A stretch of 41,477 bases of DNA from an uncultured Microscilla sp. Lineage in GTDB: Bacteria > Bacteroidota > Bacteroidia > Cytophagales > Microscillaceae. The stretch covers positions 1 through 41,477 of the forward strand of contig NZ_CANLRP010000066.1 of assembly GCF_947493425.1 (NCBI RefSeq). Reading direction: 5' to 3'. Positions 25,415 through 35,244 of this stretch are shown here, one piece after another. A program made the position numbers and the translations under genes. Under the pieces are notes generated by a model. It saw nothing but the letters and a program-made list of their open reading frames with translations, had not been told where the DNA came from and made no database searches. Each line of letters begins with the position of its first letter. The stretch's first letter is position 1.

Positions 25415-27859
25415 ATGAAACGATTACAACATCTATTATTTGCACTTACCTTAACCTGCATCGTGGCGGTAGCCGTAAACGCCCAAATCACTATCCAACT
25501 CAAAGACAAAAGTACTCAGGAGCCCCTGGTAGGTGCAGTAGCTTACAACACTGATAAAACTTTTCAGGCAGTGAGCGATCGTTCGGGTACAATCAAAGTA
25601 AAAGGATTAGACAACACTGATACTATCTTTATTCAGTTTATTGGTTACAAAACCCTGCGTTACCCGTTGTCAAATGCGACAGCAGGTAGTGCAGTGCAGC
25701 TTTCGCTGGAAGAAGACGTTATTTCGACCAGTGAAGTAGTATTGGTGGCAAATCGTTTGCCTGAAAAACGTGAAGACATTGCCCAGCAAATAGAAGTGAT
25801 TTCGGCAAAAGACATTAAGATGGCAAATGCCCCCAGTTCAGCTGATCTATTGTCGTCTACCGGAAAAGTATTTGTTCAAAAAAGCCAGTTGGGTGGGGGG
25901 AGCCCAGTGTTGCGTGGGCTCGAAGCCAACCGGGTATTGATAGTAGTAGATGGCGTGCGAATGAATAATGCCATTTATCGGGGAGGACATCTACAAAACG
26001 TGATCACACTTGACCCTAACATACAAGAGCGGGTAGAGATATTGTTTGGATCTAGTTCAGTAATTTACGGCAGTGATGCCCTGGGAGGGGTAATGCATTT
26101 TTACTCAAAAAATCCCACCTATGATACTCCCTTTCAAGCAAACGTAATGACTCGTTATGCCTCAGTAAACAATGAGGCTACTGGGCACCTTGATTTTACT
26201 ATTGGTCTCAAAAATATATCTTTCCTCACCAGTGTATCTTACTCTAAGTTTGGCGATTTGCGCTCAGGTGCCAATTCTAACTTTGTCAATGGGTATCGCT
26301 GGGAGCTTCCGGCGTATGCCGAAACAAGAAATGGGGTAGATGTGGCAGTGCCTAACGATGACCCTCTTTTGCAAAGAAACACTGGGTATAGTCAATTAGA
26401 CCTTACTCAAAAAGTAATGATTAAGTCAGGTGGTAATACCGAACATTTATTCAACTTCCAATACTCTGCTTCATCCGATATTCCGCGATACGATCGTTTA
26501 TCAATAATTAAGAGCGATGGTACACCCGAAAGTGCTGTATGGAACTATGGTCCTCAAAGGCGTTTAATGGGAAGCTATAGGTTGAGCCAAACTACCAAGA
26601 ATCGTTTTTATGATGAGATGAGTCTTACCCTCTCTTTTCAAAACATAGAAGAGTCGCGCATAGACCGTAAGTTTGGGCGTACTCGTTTGCGTACCCGTAC
26701 TGAGAAGTTGAACATTTTGGGGCTAAACATTGATTGGCAAAAACAATACAGCAAAACTTTACAGTTCAATTATGGTTTTGAGTTTTACAGCAATGAAGTA
26801 AGCTCGCACAACCGCGAAGAAAACGTACAAACTGGCGAGATAAGAACCAGTAATGACCCTACCAACCCCGCCGAAACCCGTTACCCACAAGGAGGTAGCA
26901 ACATGCGGTTTTTTGGGGCGTACATCAACGTGAAGAAAAATATTGGATCTTGGTTAGTAGGCTCGGCTGGAGCAAGATTAAGTGCTACTTCTTTGTATGC
27001 TAATTTTGGCAACAACCCACTAAAACTGCCTTTTAGTATAGTAGAGCAGGACAATAAGGGGGCAACTGGAAACCTAGGTTTGGTTGCCAAATTACCCAAA
27101 AAATGGCGGGTGGCTTTTTCCCTTTCCTCAGGGTTTAGAACTCCTAATGTTGATGATGCCGGAAAATTGTTTGATTCGGGAGGAGGGCTGGTAAGAGTAC
27201 CTAATGCTGACTTAAGACCCGAAAAAACCTATAACATAGATTTAAGTGTGTTCAAATCGTTGGCAGATGACAGGGTGCACCTGGAGTTTACTGGATACCA
27301 TATATGGTTAAAAGACATGTTGCGTATTTCTAATACTACTATTAACGGGCAAGATTCTTTATTTTTTGACGGACAGATGAGCCAGGTTCAGCATAATAGC
27401 AACATTGGTTTAGGCGTAATTTATGGAGTTTTTGCCAGTGTGCGAGCTGAAATCACCCAAAATATTTTGCTCTTTTCATCACTTTCCTGGGCAAAAGGTG
27501 AAGATCTTACCGAAGGGGTTGTCAATCGTAACCTTGATCATATTCCTCCTGCTTTTGGGCAAACCAGTATTAAGTTTAAGCACCGGAAAATGCGTCACGA
27601 GGTTTTTTTCAATTATCAATACTGGAAATTTTTAAGCGAATTTAGCGACTCTAGTGTAGATCGGCCTCAGTTTGCTGTACCCGATAAAGGCATTCCAGCT
27701 TGGGTTACACTTAACTACCGGGCAAGTTATAACCTACATCCTTCATTGACCCTTCAGGTAGCGGTAGAGAATATTTTAGATACACATTACCGTACTTTCG
27801 CTTCAGGTATCAATGCACCAGGGCGTAATTTTATTGTGAGTTTGCGAGGTAAATTTTAG
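25415..27859 (+). CDS. TonB-dependent outer-membrane receptor
   Basis: The 814-residue protein has a signal peptide (1-23), a carboxypeptidase-regulatory-like beta-sandwich (about 24-97), a plug domain (about 105-235) and a 22-strand-size barrel ending in a terminal Phe (SLRGKF). The plug shows GGGSPVLRGLEANRVLIVVDG and GSSSVIYGSDALGG; this style is common in haem or haemoglobin receptors of the HmuR/HemR type, but it is also found in others, so the ligand is open. No SusD-like partner lies next to it, which argues against glycan import. A strong terminator follows at 27925-27970. Confidence 0.92.
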   Translation: MKRLQHLLFALTLTCIVAVAVNAQITIQLKDKSTQEPLVGAVAYNTDKTFQAVSDRSGTIKVKGLDNTDTIFIQFIGYKTLRYPLSNATAGSAVQLSLEEDVISTSEVVLVANRLPEKREDIAQQIEVISAKDIKMANAPSSADLLSSTGKVFVQKSQLGGGSPVLRGLEANRVLIVVDGVRMNNAIYRGGHLQNVITLDPNIQERVEILFGSSSVIYGSDALGGVMHFYSKNPTYDTPFQANVMTRYASVNNEATGHLDFTIGLKNISFLTSVSYSKFGDLRSGANSNFVNGYRWELPAYAETRNGVDVAVPNDDPLLQRNTGYSQLDLTQKVMIKSGGNTEHLFNFQYSASSDIPRYDRLSIIKSDGTPESAVWNYGPQRRLMGSYRLSQTTKNRFYDEMSLTLSFQNIEESRIDRKFGRTRLRTRTEKLNILGLNIDWQKQYSKTLQFNYGFEFYSNEVSSHNREENVQTGEIRTSNDPTNPAETRYPQGGSNMRFFGAYINVKKNIGSWLVGSAGARLSATSLYANFGNNPLKLPFSIVEQDNKGATGNLGLVAKLPKKWRVAFSLSSGFRTPNVDDAGKLFDSGGGLVRVPNADLRPEKTYNIDLSVFKSLADDRVHLEFTGYHIWLKDMLRISNTTINGQDSLFFDGQMSQVQHNSNIGLGVIYGVFASVRAEITQNILLFSSLSWAKGEDLTEGVVNRNLDHIPPAFGQTSIKFKHRKMRHEVFFNYQYWKFLSEFSDSSVDRPQFAVPDKGIPAWVTLNYRASYNLHPSLTLQVAVENILDTHYRTFASGINAPGRNFIVSLRGKF

Positions 27860-27924
27860 AGGCAGGTATAACCGATTAGACAAACCATTTTTAAAATGGG
27901 TAATCTATTCCCTTTGCTTCACTG

Positions 27925-27974
27925 AAAAATCCCTGGTAGGTTGTTTTTACACAATTTGCCAGGGATTTTTGCTT
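27925..27974 (+). terminator. Rho-independent terminator of the TonB-dependent receptor gene
   Basis: A perfect 12-bp inverted repeat, aaaaatccctgg (27925-27936) with ccagggattttt (27959-27970), has a 22-base loop and ends in a T run. It lies 65 bases after the stop codon. Confidence 0.85.
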
Positions 27975-28005
27975 TAGGATCATTTTTTTGTGGTAATTTA
28001 CTATT

Positions 28006-28200
28006 AGGAATGGTGTAAAAATAAATTTCTATAGTAACGCTAAAATATTTTGTTGCTAGACGAGGCACGGCAATATCCAGTGGATATTGAGCGAGCTTGA
28101 GGGATGGTTGGCTAATAGCAGCGCTATTCGGCTATTTTTTAACAAAGTATAGCCTCAAAAGATGAGATTAAGAATGTGAATTTATTTTGGTACCATTCCT
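28006..28200. mobile_element. MITE-like element, copy A (195 bp)
   Basis: The 22-base ends (28006-28027, aggaatggtgtaaaaataaatt, and 28179-28200 inverted) match at 19 of 22 positions. The interior has a palindrome (caatatcc-agt-ggatattg, 28071-28089) and a hairpin aatagc-agc-gctatt, and no ORF. The first 30 bases are identical to those of the truncated copy at 41404. A target-site duplication was not clearly visible. Confidence 0.7.
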
Positions 28201-28259
28201 TAGGAAATCAATTGGTAGCAAAAAACAGTATATAACAGTCTAAATGAATTACTAAAAAA

Positions 28260-30002
28260 ATGGTCATTCTAAAAATACATATCCAATCATTATTATTACT
28301 GACTTTTACCTGTGTTTTTTTTATACAATGTAGCCCCACAAGCGAGCCTCAAACCCATTATATACCTGTTGAAGCAACTATGGTAGGGGTAATAGACCTG
28401 AAACAGTTGTATTTTAAAGCAGATTTTAAGCAAGTACAAAGCACCGTTGGGTTTAAAAAATGGCAGACTACAATATTGAGTGCAAACAAAGATTTAGGCA
28501 GCATATTGCTCGACAACCTTCAAAACCCTTTTGCCAGTGGGATAAACTTTGAGCGTAAGGTTTTTGTGTTCGACTATCCCACCAACTATCTAATCAATAC
28601 CAATCGTGGTATATTAGTAGCTTTGAATAGTGCCAGCAAGTTTGAACACATGGTCAGGAAGTGGAGCAAGAAACTAGTCATACAAACCGGGAAAGAAGAT
28701 TTTAAGTGGGTAGAGCTGGAAGAAAACCTGGCTTTAGGCTGGAATAAAAAGGTAGCAATGTTGATGATTTCTGCGCCTGACTTTAAAATGAATTTAGTAG
28801 GTAAGCCACTTGGAGCCAGTGCTTACCTGAAAAAGTTTTTTAGCCTTCCGGCAGAAAAGTCGTTAAGTAAAAACCGTAATTTTCAAGCATTTATTCGCAA
28901 AGACAATGACTTGGCGCTATGGTATAATCTTGAGGCAGTGAAACAACAGATGACCGTGGCACTGAAAACCTCTAAGTATTCAAAGAACGACCAACAAGTG
29001 CTTGACGAAATTTTTAACTTTTCGGATGCATACATTCATTACGAGTTGAACTTTGAAAAAGGTAAAGTACGAGCAACTGCGCATTATGATTTAAATGATC
29101 ACCTGAAAAAATTCTATAACAAAACCTACGGAAAAACTTTAAGCCCTAGGCTACTGGCAAAGTTGCACCATCATAAGCCTATAGGTTTTTTAGGCTTCAG
29201 TTGGAATTTTAGCGGCTTATATGATTGGCTCAAGCGAGTAGAAGACGTAGAGCAACAGTTTGAAAAAACAGCCAAGTCTATGAAGTTTACTTCACAAGAG
29301 TTGCTCGATGCTTTACAGGGTGAATTGATGTTGGCAGTGACCGGGTACGAAAAGTTTGAGGTAAAAGAAAAAGGTTCGCCTTACGGCGATTACTTAACCA
29401 AAATGCTGAAAAAGCATGAGGTAGGGGAGAAGAAGCTGGAAGATTTTAGAAAAAGATTGGATGAAATACCCGCAAAAGTGCGTGTAAAGCCTGCGCCAGA
29501 GCTAGTGGCTGTATTAAGTGTCAAAAATTCGCAAGTTGCCCAACAACTGTTAAAGCTACTGGGGCAGTATACCAAATTGACCCCAAGAAAAAGCTATCAT
29601 CAGTTTCAGTGGATGGAGCTTACCATGTATGTAGCGGTCAGGGCAAACCATTTGGTAATGAGCAATCAGGAAAAACTTGTGCAAAATTTTTGGAGTAAAC
29701 CACAAAAACCTGAGCATCTGGGAGGCTTATACAAGGAAGCCACCCAATATACTGGTTTTGGTTATTTTAACTTTAATTTTGATGAATACAGTCAAAGCAC
29801 CCAGCAACATATCAAACAACAAGTGGGGACAAAGTTTGGGAAGTTACAGGAGGTGTTGAACTTATTTGATCACATCAAAGCCCACAATAAAGGCTTTGAT
29901 GCCGAAATAGAGCTTGTAATGAGTAACAAAAAAGAGAATAGCCTTACTACCCTACTCAACGGAGTATTTAACGACGCTGCTATGGTTGTCTTGGCAGAGT
30001 AA
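28260..30002 (+). CDS. DUF4836-like lipoprotein
   Basis: The 580-residue protein has a lipoprotein signal ending in FFIQCSPTS, with the lipobox cysteine at residue 24. The mature protein begins with the pattern YIPVEATMVGVIDLKQLYFKA, typical of Bacteroidota DUF4836 proteins, where repeats of about 250 residues start with a 'values of self' strand. The rest alternates helical and beta segments without enzymatic motifs. It is probably anchored to the inner face of the outer membrane or to the inner membrane. A hairpin follows the stop codon. Family assignment is by pattern, not by search. Confidence 0.7.
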   Translation: MVILKIHIQSLLLLTFTCVFFIQCSPTSEPQTHYIPVEATMVGVIDLKQLYFKADFKQVQSTVGFKKWQTTILSANKDLGSILLDNLQNPFASGINFERKVFVFDYPTNYLINTNRGILVALNSASKFEHMVRKWSKKLVIQTGKEDFKWVELEENLALGWNKKVAMLMISAPDFKMNLVGKPLGASAYLKKFFSLPAEKSLSKNRNFQAFIRKDNDLALWYNLEAVKQQMTVALKTSKYSKNDQQVLDEIFNFSDAYIHYELNFEKGKVRATAHYDLNDHLKKFYNKTYGKTLSPRLLAKLHHHKPIGFLGFSWNFSGLYDWLKRVEDVEQQFEKTAKSMKFTSQELLDALQGELMLAVTGYEKFEVKEKGSPYGDYLTKMLKKHEVGEKKLEDFRKRLDEIPAKVRVKPAPELVAVLSVKNSQVAQQLLKLLGQYTKLTPRKSYHQFQWMELTMYVAVRANHLVMSNQEKLVQNFWSKPQKPEHLGGLYKEATQYTGFGYFNFNFDEYSQSTQQHIKQQVGTKFGKLQEVLNLFDHIKAHNKGFDAEIELVMSNKKENSLTTLLNGVFNDAAMVVLAE

Positions 30003-30013
30003 AATGCTGTTGG

Positions 30014-30042
30014 CACCAGCCCAACTAACAAGGGCTGGTGCT
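30014..30042 (+). terminator. Hairpin, possible terminator
   Basis: A perfect 10-bp GC-rich stem, gcaccagccc/gggctggtgc (30014-30023 with 30033-30042), lies 12 bases after the stop. The following tract is ttatat rather than a full T run, so termination may be partial. Confidence 0.6.
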
Positions 30043-30303
30043 TATATCTCTCAGGTTTATCAAATACAAGTCCTGTATATTGTTTCTATTCCCCCTCATC
30101 GTTGCTCATAACGTACAGTGTTCTTGCCAGAATAACTGTTTGCCAAAACTCCTCTCATAGAAGATTTTCTCACAAATAAAGCCCTCTCATGCAAAGCACC
30201 TGATGGATAATTCGATCAAATGATTCCTATAATTCATCTTTTTTATTATATTACATTAAGTAATAATACCCTAAGAAGCATTTGTTCGACAGCAATTATT
30301 TGA
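30043..30303. other. Intergenic region, nothing recognised
   Basis: An AT-rich leader before the TPR gene, with no ORF, repeat or clear promoter octamer. Confidence 0.4.
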
Positions 30304-31995
30304 ATGACCATGGAACAAACTCCCCACCCGTATCTTTTCTTTGACGAAGAAACTGATACGATTATTCTAAGCCCTGAGTCTAAAGAGGTAACACCCAAAC
30401 AATTATCATTTCAGAAATTTCTAAAAAAATATACCGGTTATGAAGATGAACTGATTGCGGTTTATCGTCAAAGTATACTAAATGCAAACGAACAACAAGC
30501 ATACAATCTTAAACCTAAACTTGCAGAGCTTCAAAGGTATAAAGACAACGTGTTGCGTCAGGTGCGTCATTTATTGTTATTATTTTCCGATAAACAGTTT
30601 AAGTGCAACTTCCCCTTGTATCGTCAGATATTTAATGCTTTTGTGACAGGTGAGCTCGAACAGGTGAATCAACTGTTGATGTCGCCAAAAAGCCTAAAGC
30701 AGATTAAAAATCCTACCCATATTGCCGGCTTTTTAATACTTAAAGCTCATTTTTTAGTCACCAATGAACAGTTCGATCAGGCAGAAGCTTGTTTTAGATC
30801 AGCCATTAAGCACCATGAGCGCTATCAGTACCTTATGTACTATGTCGAATACTTGAGTTCGGCATCGTCAGTATTGCGTCACCCCAAGCAGAAAGAGTGT
30901 AGTGAAGAAGAGATTATTCCTTGGTGTTTGAGAGCAATGGCGCTTGCTGAAACCGATGAACAAAAGTTTAAAAGTATGGAAAAAGCCTCATTTTTATATA
31001 GTTTTTGTGAGGCACCAGTTTACCGCCAGGCAGAGTTTCAACTCTACCACCATCAAATGAAATACTATAAAAAACTAGTTGCTCAAGATGCGGGGAAATA
31101 CCGGGCGTATCTTGCCGAGTGTTATGAGTACTTAGGCAATTGGTACCGAGAGGCAAAGCACTATAATACAGCCTTGTTGTTTTTTCAGAAAGCCATGGAA
31201 ATTAATAAAGGATTGGCGGTTGAAAATGCTGGAAGGTTTTTGCCACGTATGATCTATAATTTGCACTGTATAGGGCACCTTTACCGCGATTGGAACAATA
31301 TACCTGAGGAAGAGCGCTATCGGGTAGCATTGAGTTATTATAAAAAAGGGCTTACTATTAGCCGTCAGCTTGCCGAACAACTGCCACGCAAGCATAACTA
31401 TGCATTATTGACTATATTGTGGAACCTAGAGAGCTTTGGGTTTTCGACAAACCATAACGAAACGATCGAAAATATTTATCTGAACGAGTGGTATCATTAC
31501 CAAACGCTTAAGAAGAAGAACCCGGGGCACCCTCACGCCAAACGCTACGCTACTGAGTTGTATGAAAGCCTGGCAATGTTTTATAAAAATAATCAACAAG
31601 CCGATAAAGCAGTGAAAATTTATGAAACCCTTGCGCTGGACGAACCCCATAAGTATATGCATGAGTTGATTTACTGCCTCAATGAAGAGGCACACCAAAC
31701 CCGCATCATAAAAATATACGAAGAACTTGCCAAGTACAACCCCAAAGACTATGACATGAGGCTGTCGCAATACCTCAAGTCTGCCGGACTAAGCCTAATA
31801 TTGAATGGGGAGGACAGGCAAACTTGCTTAAAAGGGGTGGCGTATATCAATCGTTCAGCGAAAATAGCTCAATCGTACCCACAACTGCCACAAAAGCTAT
31901 ATGAAATACAGGCCGACCAATACTTGTTCAAATCAATCAAGTTGCTAAGGCCCCAATATTATCAGTTGTTGGTGCCAGTAAATATGTATGAGTAA
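30304..31995 (+). CDS. TPR-repeat protein
   Basis: This 563-residue protein (a second ATG at 30310 is equally possible) lacks a signal peptide. It is almost wholly helical, with TPR-like pairs: residues about 140-165 (AHFLVTNEQFDQAEACFRSAI), 265-300 (AECYEYLGNWYREAKHYNTALLFFQKAM), 340-360 and 415-440. No catalytic domain is seen. Such cytosolic TPR proteins serve as scaffolds; the hybrid kinase gene that follows (start 32146) may be in the same transcript. The N-terminal 120 residues are unassigned. Confidence 0.75.
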   Translation: MTMEQTPHPYLFFDEETDTIILSPESKEVTPKQLSFQKFLKKYTGYEDELIAVYRQSILNANEQQAYNLKPKLAELQRYKDNVLRQVRHLLLLFSDKQFKCNFPLYRQIFNAFVTGELEQVNQLLMSPKSLKQIKNPTHIAGFLILKAHFLVTNEQFDQAEACFRSAIKHHERYQYLMYYVEYLSSASSVLRHPKQKECSEEEIIPWCLRAMALAETDEQKFKSMEKASFLYSFCEAPVYRQAEFQLYHHQMKYYKKLVAQDAGKYRAYLAECYEYLGNWYREAKHYNTALLFFQKAMEINKGLAVENAGRFLPRMIYNLHCIGHLYRDWNNIPEEERYRVALSYYKKGLTISRQLAEQLPRKHNYALLTILWNLESFGFSTNHNETIENIYLNEWYHYQTLKKKNPGHPHAKRYATELYESLAMFYKNNQQADKAVKIYETLALDEPHKYMHELIYCLNEEAHQTRIIKIYEELAKYNPKDYDMRLSQYLKSAGLSLILNGEDRQTCLKGVAYINRSAKIAQSYPQLPQKLYEIQADQYLFKSIKLLRPQYYQLLVPVNMYE

Positions 31996-32145
31996 AGTTT
32001 TATCGGTAATATTAGATTTTTTAGTGTTCATCCAGCGTTTTTATCTTCTTTTTGTTTTAATTGAGGCAAATCTCATCAGACATGCGGCAAGCCTGTATAT
32101 GAAAAGGTTTTATTGTATACAAAAACAGATAAATTTGGAGGTAAC

Positions 32146-33327
32146 ATGCCAGAAAATCAATTGCCCCAAGCCACTATACTTATTGTAGATGATCAAAGTG
32201 AGAATATTCAAACTATCACTCACTTCTTGGAAGAAGCACAACAAGGGTACGAATTGCTGATTGCGTCGAACGGTAAGGTGGCTTTTGAAGTGGCCAAAAA
32301 GACCCTACCTGACCTGATCATCACCGATTGGGATATGCCCTTTATGAATGGGCTGGAGCTTACGCAAGCTGTTAAAACCAATACCTCTACCCAACATATT
32401 CCTATATTGCTTATTACAGGAGTTTATACCAGTTCCGAAGACCTTAAAACCGCGTTGGATGCAGGAGCACACGACTACCTGCGTAAACCAATTCAAAAAG
32501 TAGAACTATGGGCAAGGGCATCCTCAGTGCTAAAGTTGATGCAGTCTTACAGTACTATTCAAACCCAGACTACCGAAATAGAGCGTCAAAACGAAGAGTT
32601 ATTGGCACAGAATAAACAATTGGAAGAGCTCATTGCCACCAAAGACAAGTTTTTTAGCATCATAGGACACGACCTTAGTAGTCCCATTTCTCAAATGATA
32701 GGCTTTACCGATATGTTGGAGAATCACATAGAGGCATTTACTACTGAAGAAATTGTGCAGTTTGTGGCACGCCTCAAAGAGTCATCAATGCAAGGCTTTC
32801 GCTTGCTGGACAACCTGCTGCGTTGGTCGCAAACCCAAACCGGAAGTATTAGCTTTAACCCTGGGGTATGCTCTTTAAACGAGCTTATTCAGAACAACAT
32901 TGACTTGCATAAAGAAAAAGCACAAGATAAAGAGGTAAGCGTTGAATTAAAGGTAAAGGAAGTACACCACTTGGTATTGGACAGTGATATGATAGACACA
33001 GTGCTACGAAACCTGGTGTCTAATGCGATTAAATTTACTTCCAAAGGTGGGGCAATTACCATTATTGTTACCAGAAATGGTCAGGAAGTGACGGTAAGCG
33101 TAAAAGATACTGGTATAGGAATTAGTGCCGCAAACATTGCCAAATTGTTTCGCCCTGATGTACACTATTCTACCAGTGGTACTCAAAACGAAAAGGGGAC
33201 AGGCTTGGGGCTTATTTTATGTCAGGAATTTGTAGAAGTACACGGAGGTAAAATATGGGCAGAAAGCACAGAAGGAGTAGGTAGTGTATTTAAGTTTACA
33301 ATTCCCATTAAGTCATGGGAACTGTAA
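32146..33327 (+). CDS. Response regulator - histidine kinase
   Basis: The start is set at 32146 because an unusually strong GGAGG lies 4 bases before it; the in-frame ATG at 32113 has none. The 393-residue cytosolic protein has a receiver domain (8-130; D15-D16, phosphoacceptor D61 in TDWDMP, K114) followed by a coiled-coil linker. HisKA follows with H175 in GHDLSSP. HATPase_c has N293 in the LRNLVSNAIKF box, DTGIG at 321-325 and GTGLGL. The receiver-first order means an upstream kinase probably phosphorylates it, and it then signals on. No TM or DNA-binding domain is present. Confidence 0.93.
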   Translation: MPENQLPQATILIVDDQSENIQTITHFLEEAQQGYELLIASNGKVAFEVAKKTLPDLIITDWDMPFMNGLELTQAVKTNTSTQHIPILLITGVYTSSEDLKTALDAGAHDYLRKPIQKVELWARASSVLKLMQSYSTIQTQTTEIERQNEELLAQNKQLEELIATKDKFFSIIGHDLSSPISQMIGFTDMLENHIEAFTTEEIVQFVARLKESSMQGFRLLDNLLRWSQTQTGSISFNPGVCSLNELIQNNIDLHKEKAQDKEVSVELKVKEVHHLVLDSDMIDTVLRNLVSNAIKFTSKGGAITIIVTRNGQEVTVSVKDTGIGISAANIAKLFRPDVHYSTSGTQNEKGTGLGLILCQEFVEVHGGKIWAESTEGVGSVFKFTIPIKSWEL

Positions 33328-33346
33328 ACTGTGGGTGTTTTTAAAC

Positions 33347-33778
33347 TTAAGCATCATTAAATAGCCAAGCTTTGGCATCTTCTATATTATTAAAGTAGCG
33401 AACATCACGTGCTTCCATTTCTTCTAATGTTTGCTCAAAAGAAAGTTGAGTGATGAAATCATCGTTCTGAATAAAAGCTGTTTTTGGGTATTCTTCCAGC
33501 ATTTCTATTATTTTTTTGCCAATGTTTTCTTGTTGCCACTCTTGTAGATCAGGTGATATAGTGAAAAAATTAAACCTGTTGTCCAATAATTGGTACTTAA
33601 ATGACGAAATATAGCCCTCGTCTATCAAAACTTTGAGTCCCTCAGATAATAATGTTTGGTAATCTTCATCAGTCATATCTGCTGATGCTTCATGCCAATA
33701 TAGTTCATATAAACCTACATCTTTGTCAATATATGCAGTAAAGTAGTTGTTGGATAGGGTTGATATTTGAGTTCTCAT
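33347..33778 (-). CDS. STAS/SpoIIAA-like protein, paralogue 1
   Basis: The reading frame opens at 33844, but the ATG at 33778 (MRTQIS) matches the starts of its two paralogues; the longer N-terminus does not. The 143 residues include LYELYWHEASADMTDEDY, a central LLDNRFNFFTISPDLQEW strand-helix, KTAFIQNDDFITQLSFEQ and a C-terminal YFNNIEDAKAWLF. This arrangement resembles the Bacteroidota SpoIIAA-like/STAS fold family. Its stop is 19 bases from the convergent hybrid kinase stop. Function is unknown. Confidence 0.75.
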   Translation of the reverse strand: MRTQISTLSNNYFTAYIDKDVGLYELYWHEASADMTDEDYQTLLSEGLKVLIDEGYISSFKYQLLDNRFNFFTISPDLQEWQQENIGKKIIEMLEEYPKTAFIQNDDFITQLSFEQTLEEMEARDVRYFNNIEDAKAWLFNDA

Positions 33779-33941
33779 GTTCTTAGGATTTAATACATAG
33801 TTAAAAAATATAGACATTACTTGTAAGCAATGTTTCGTGATCACTCACTATAACTATATACCAAGCTAACTATGGCTCTATGGATATAAAGTATGGTTTT
33901 TTTTAGGTTTAATTAAGGGGATATGAGAGGTATGTAGGTTT

Positions 33942-34391
33942 TTAGTCTTTGGTTTCATAAAAAAGCCAGAGTTTGGCGTCTTCTATATTATCAAAGTACT
34001 TAACCATACCATTGGTTTCATCAGTTTCTTCCATGCTTTGCTCAAAAGATAGTTGAGTAATGAAATCTTCGCTTTGGATAAAAGCAGTTTTAGGGTAATA
34101 ATTCAGTATGTCAAAAAGTGCTTTCCCAACATGTTCGTTTTGCCATTCTTGCAGTTCAGGCGACATAGTAAACAAGTTGAACCTATTGTCTAGCAGTTGG
34201 CAAAAGTTTTGGGTATCCTTGATTTTATCATTTTTTCGCACAATGTCAATTTGATGTGCCAGTAGTGTTTTATATTCTTGATCTGTCATATCCTCCGAGC
34301 CTTCCAGCCAATAAAGCTCATATAGTTTTAGGTCTTCGTCAAGAAAGGCTTCAAAATAAGTATTGTCTTTGCTAGATGTTTGAATTCTCAT
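33942..34391 (-). CDS. STAS/SpoIIAA-like protein, paralogue 2
   Basis: The 149-residue product is paralogous to 33347-33778 and 34555-35004: LYELYWLEGSEDMTDQEY, LLDNRFNLFTMSPELQEW, KTAFIQSEDFITQLSFEQ and YFDNIEDAKLWLF. The middle copy is most different in the DMTD-to-LLDN region. All three proteins are acidic and have no signal peptide. The triplet is a local tandem amplification. Confidence 0.8.
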   Translation of the reverse strand: MRIQTSSKDNTYFEAFLDEDLKLYELYWLEGSEDMTDQEYKTLLAHQIDIVRKNDKIKDTQNFCQLLDNRFNLFTMSPELQEWQNEHVGKALFDILNYYPKTAFIQSEDFITQLSFEQSMEETDETNGMVKYFDNIEDAKLWLFYETKD

Positions 34392-34510
34392 GCTTTTAGG
34401 AGTTTAATATATAAGTACGATTATACATCAAATATTAGAATAAAGTTAAGACATACTAAAATATTTTGGTCAGAAAGAACCGGTAGTTAATTTTGATTAA
34501 CCAACAGGAT

Positions 34511-34543
34511 ATAAAAGGGGCTACCTCGGATGAGATAGCCCCT
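34511..34543 (-). terminator. Rho-independent terminator of STAS-like paralogue 3
   Basis: The stem ggggctacctc/gagatagcccc (one internal mismatch, loop ggat) lies just after the stop at 34555 on the minus strand and is followed there by a short T run. Paralogue 3 therefore seems to be transcribed separately from paralogue 2. Confidence 0.8.
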
Positions 34544-34554
34544 ATTGCGAATCT

Positions 34555-35004
34555 TTAGACAGTAGAATCAGCTACATCTAACAACCACGCTTTCGCATCT
34601 AATTCATTATCAAAATACCTTACTAAGCCAGATGTTTCACCAGTTTCCTCCATTGTTTGTTCAAATGAAAGTTGAGTGATAAAATCTTCACTTTGAATGA
34701 AGGCGGTCTTGGGGTAGTCTCCTATGGCTTCTACCACTTGTTTGCCGATATGTTCGCTTTGCCATTCTTGTAGTTCAGGCGACATGGTAAACAAGTTAGA
34801 CCTATTGTCTAATAGCTGATACTGAAGCAAAGGAAGGTAATCGTTGTCAAGCATTAGTTGAATGACTTTACCCATTGACTCTTTGTAGTCGTCATCTGTC
34901 ATATCTGATGATTCTTCCTGCCAGCATATTTCAAATAAGCATAAGTCTACGTCAAAATATGCAGTAAAGTATTTGTTAGATTCAGTGGAAACTTGAACTT
35001 TCAT
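34555..35004 (-). CDS. STAS/SpoIIAA-like protein, paralogue 3
   Basis: The 149-residue product shares with paralogues 1 and 2 the landmarks MTDDDYKE, LLDNRSNLFTMSPELQEW, KTAFIQSEDFITQLSFEQTMEETGE and YFDNELDAKAWLL. It differs by a Cys-containing N-terminal strand (LCLFEICWQE) and a short C-terminal extension. It has its own terminator. Its upstream leader does not share the taaatcc/taaactcc stretch of the other two. Confidence 0.8.
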   Translation of the reverse strand: MKVQVSTESNKYFTAYFDVDLCLFEICWQEESSDMTDDDYKESMGKVIQLMLDNDYLPLLQYQLLDNRSNLFTMSPELQEWQSEHIGKQVVEAIGDYPKTAFIQSEDFITQLSFEQTMEETGETSGLVRYFDNELDAKAWLLDVADSTV

Positions 35005-35244
35005 ATATTCCGGATTTGGTGCACAGTTAAATGATTAAGTAATGTTTATGTAGTTTTTCAATATTTGCTAAAAACATATTAATATTTATACTATTCTTAC
35101 TTCATAAAAGATTCACGGATTTGTATATAGTAAAAACAAAAATTGTCTATCCTTTAGAAAAAGAATACAATGAGTTAAAATATAGCAAAAAAAATAAAAA
35201 ATTGTGCTGCTCCCTATTTAACTTGGCTAGTTAAATACTGAATC

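Noticed and set aside
31988..32188. 66-residue ORF overlapping the hybrid kinase start
   Set aside because: It overlaps the kinase gene in another frame and has no recognised features or ribosome-binding site.
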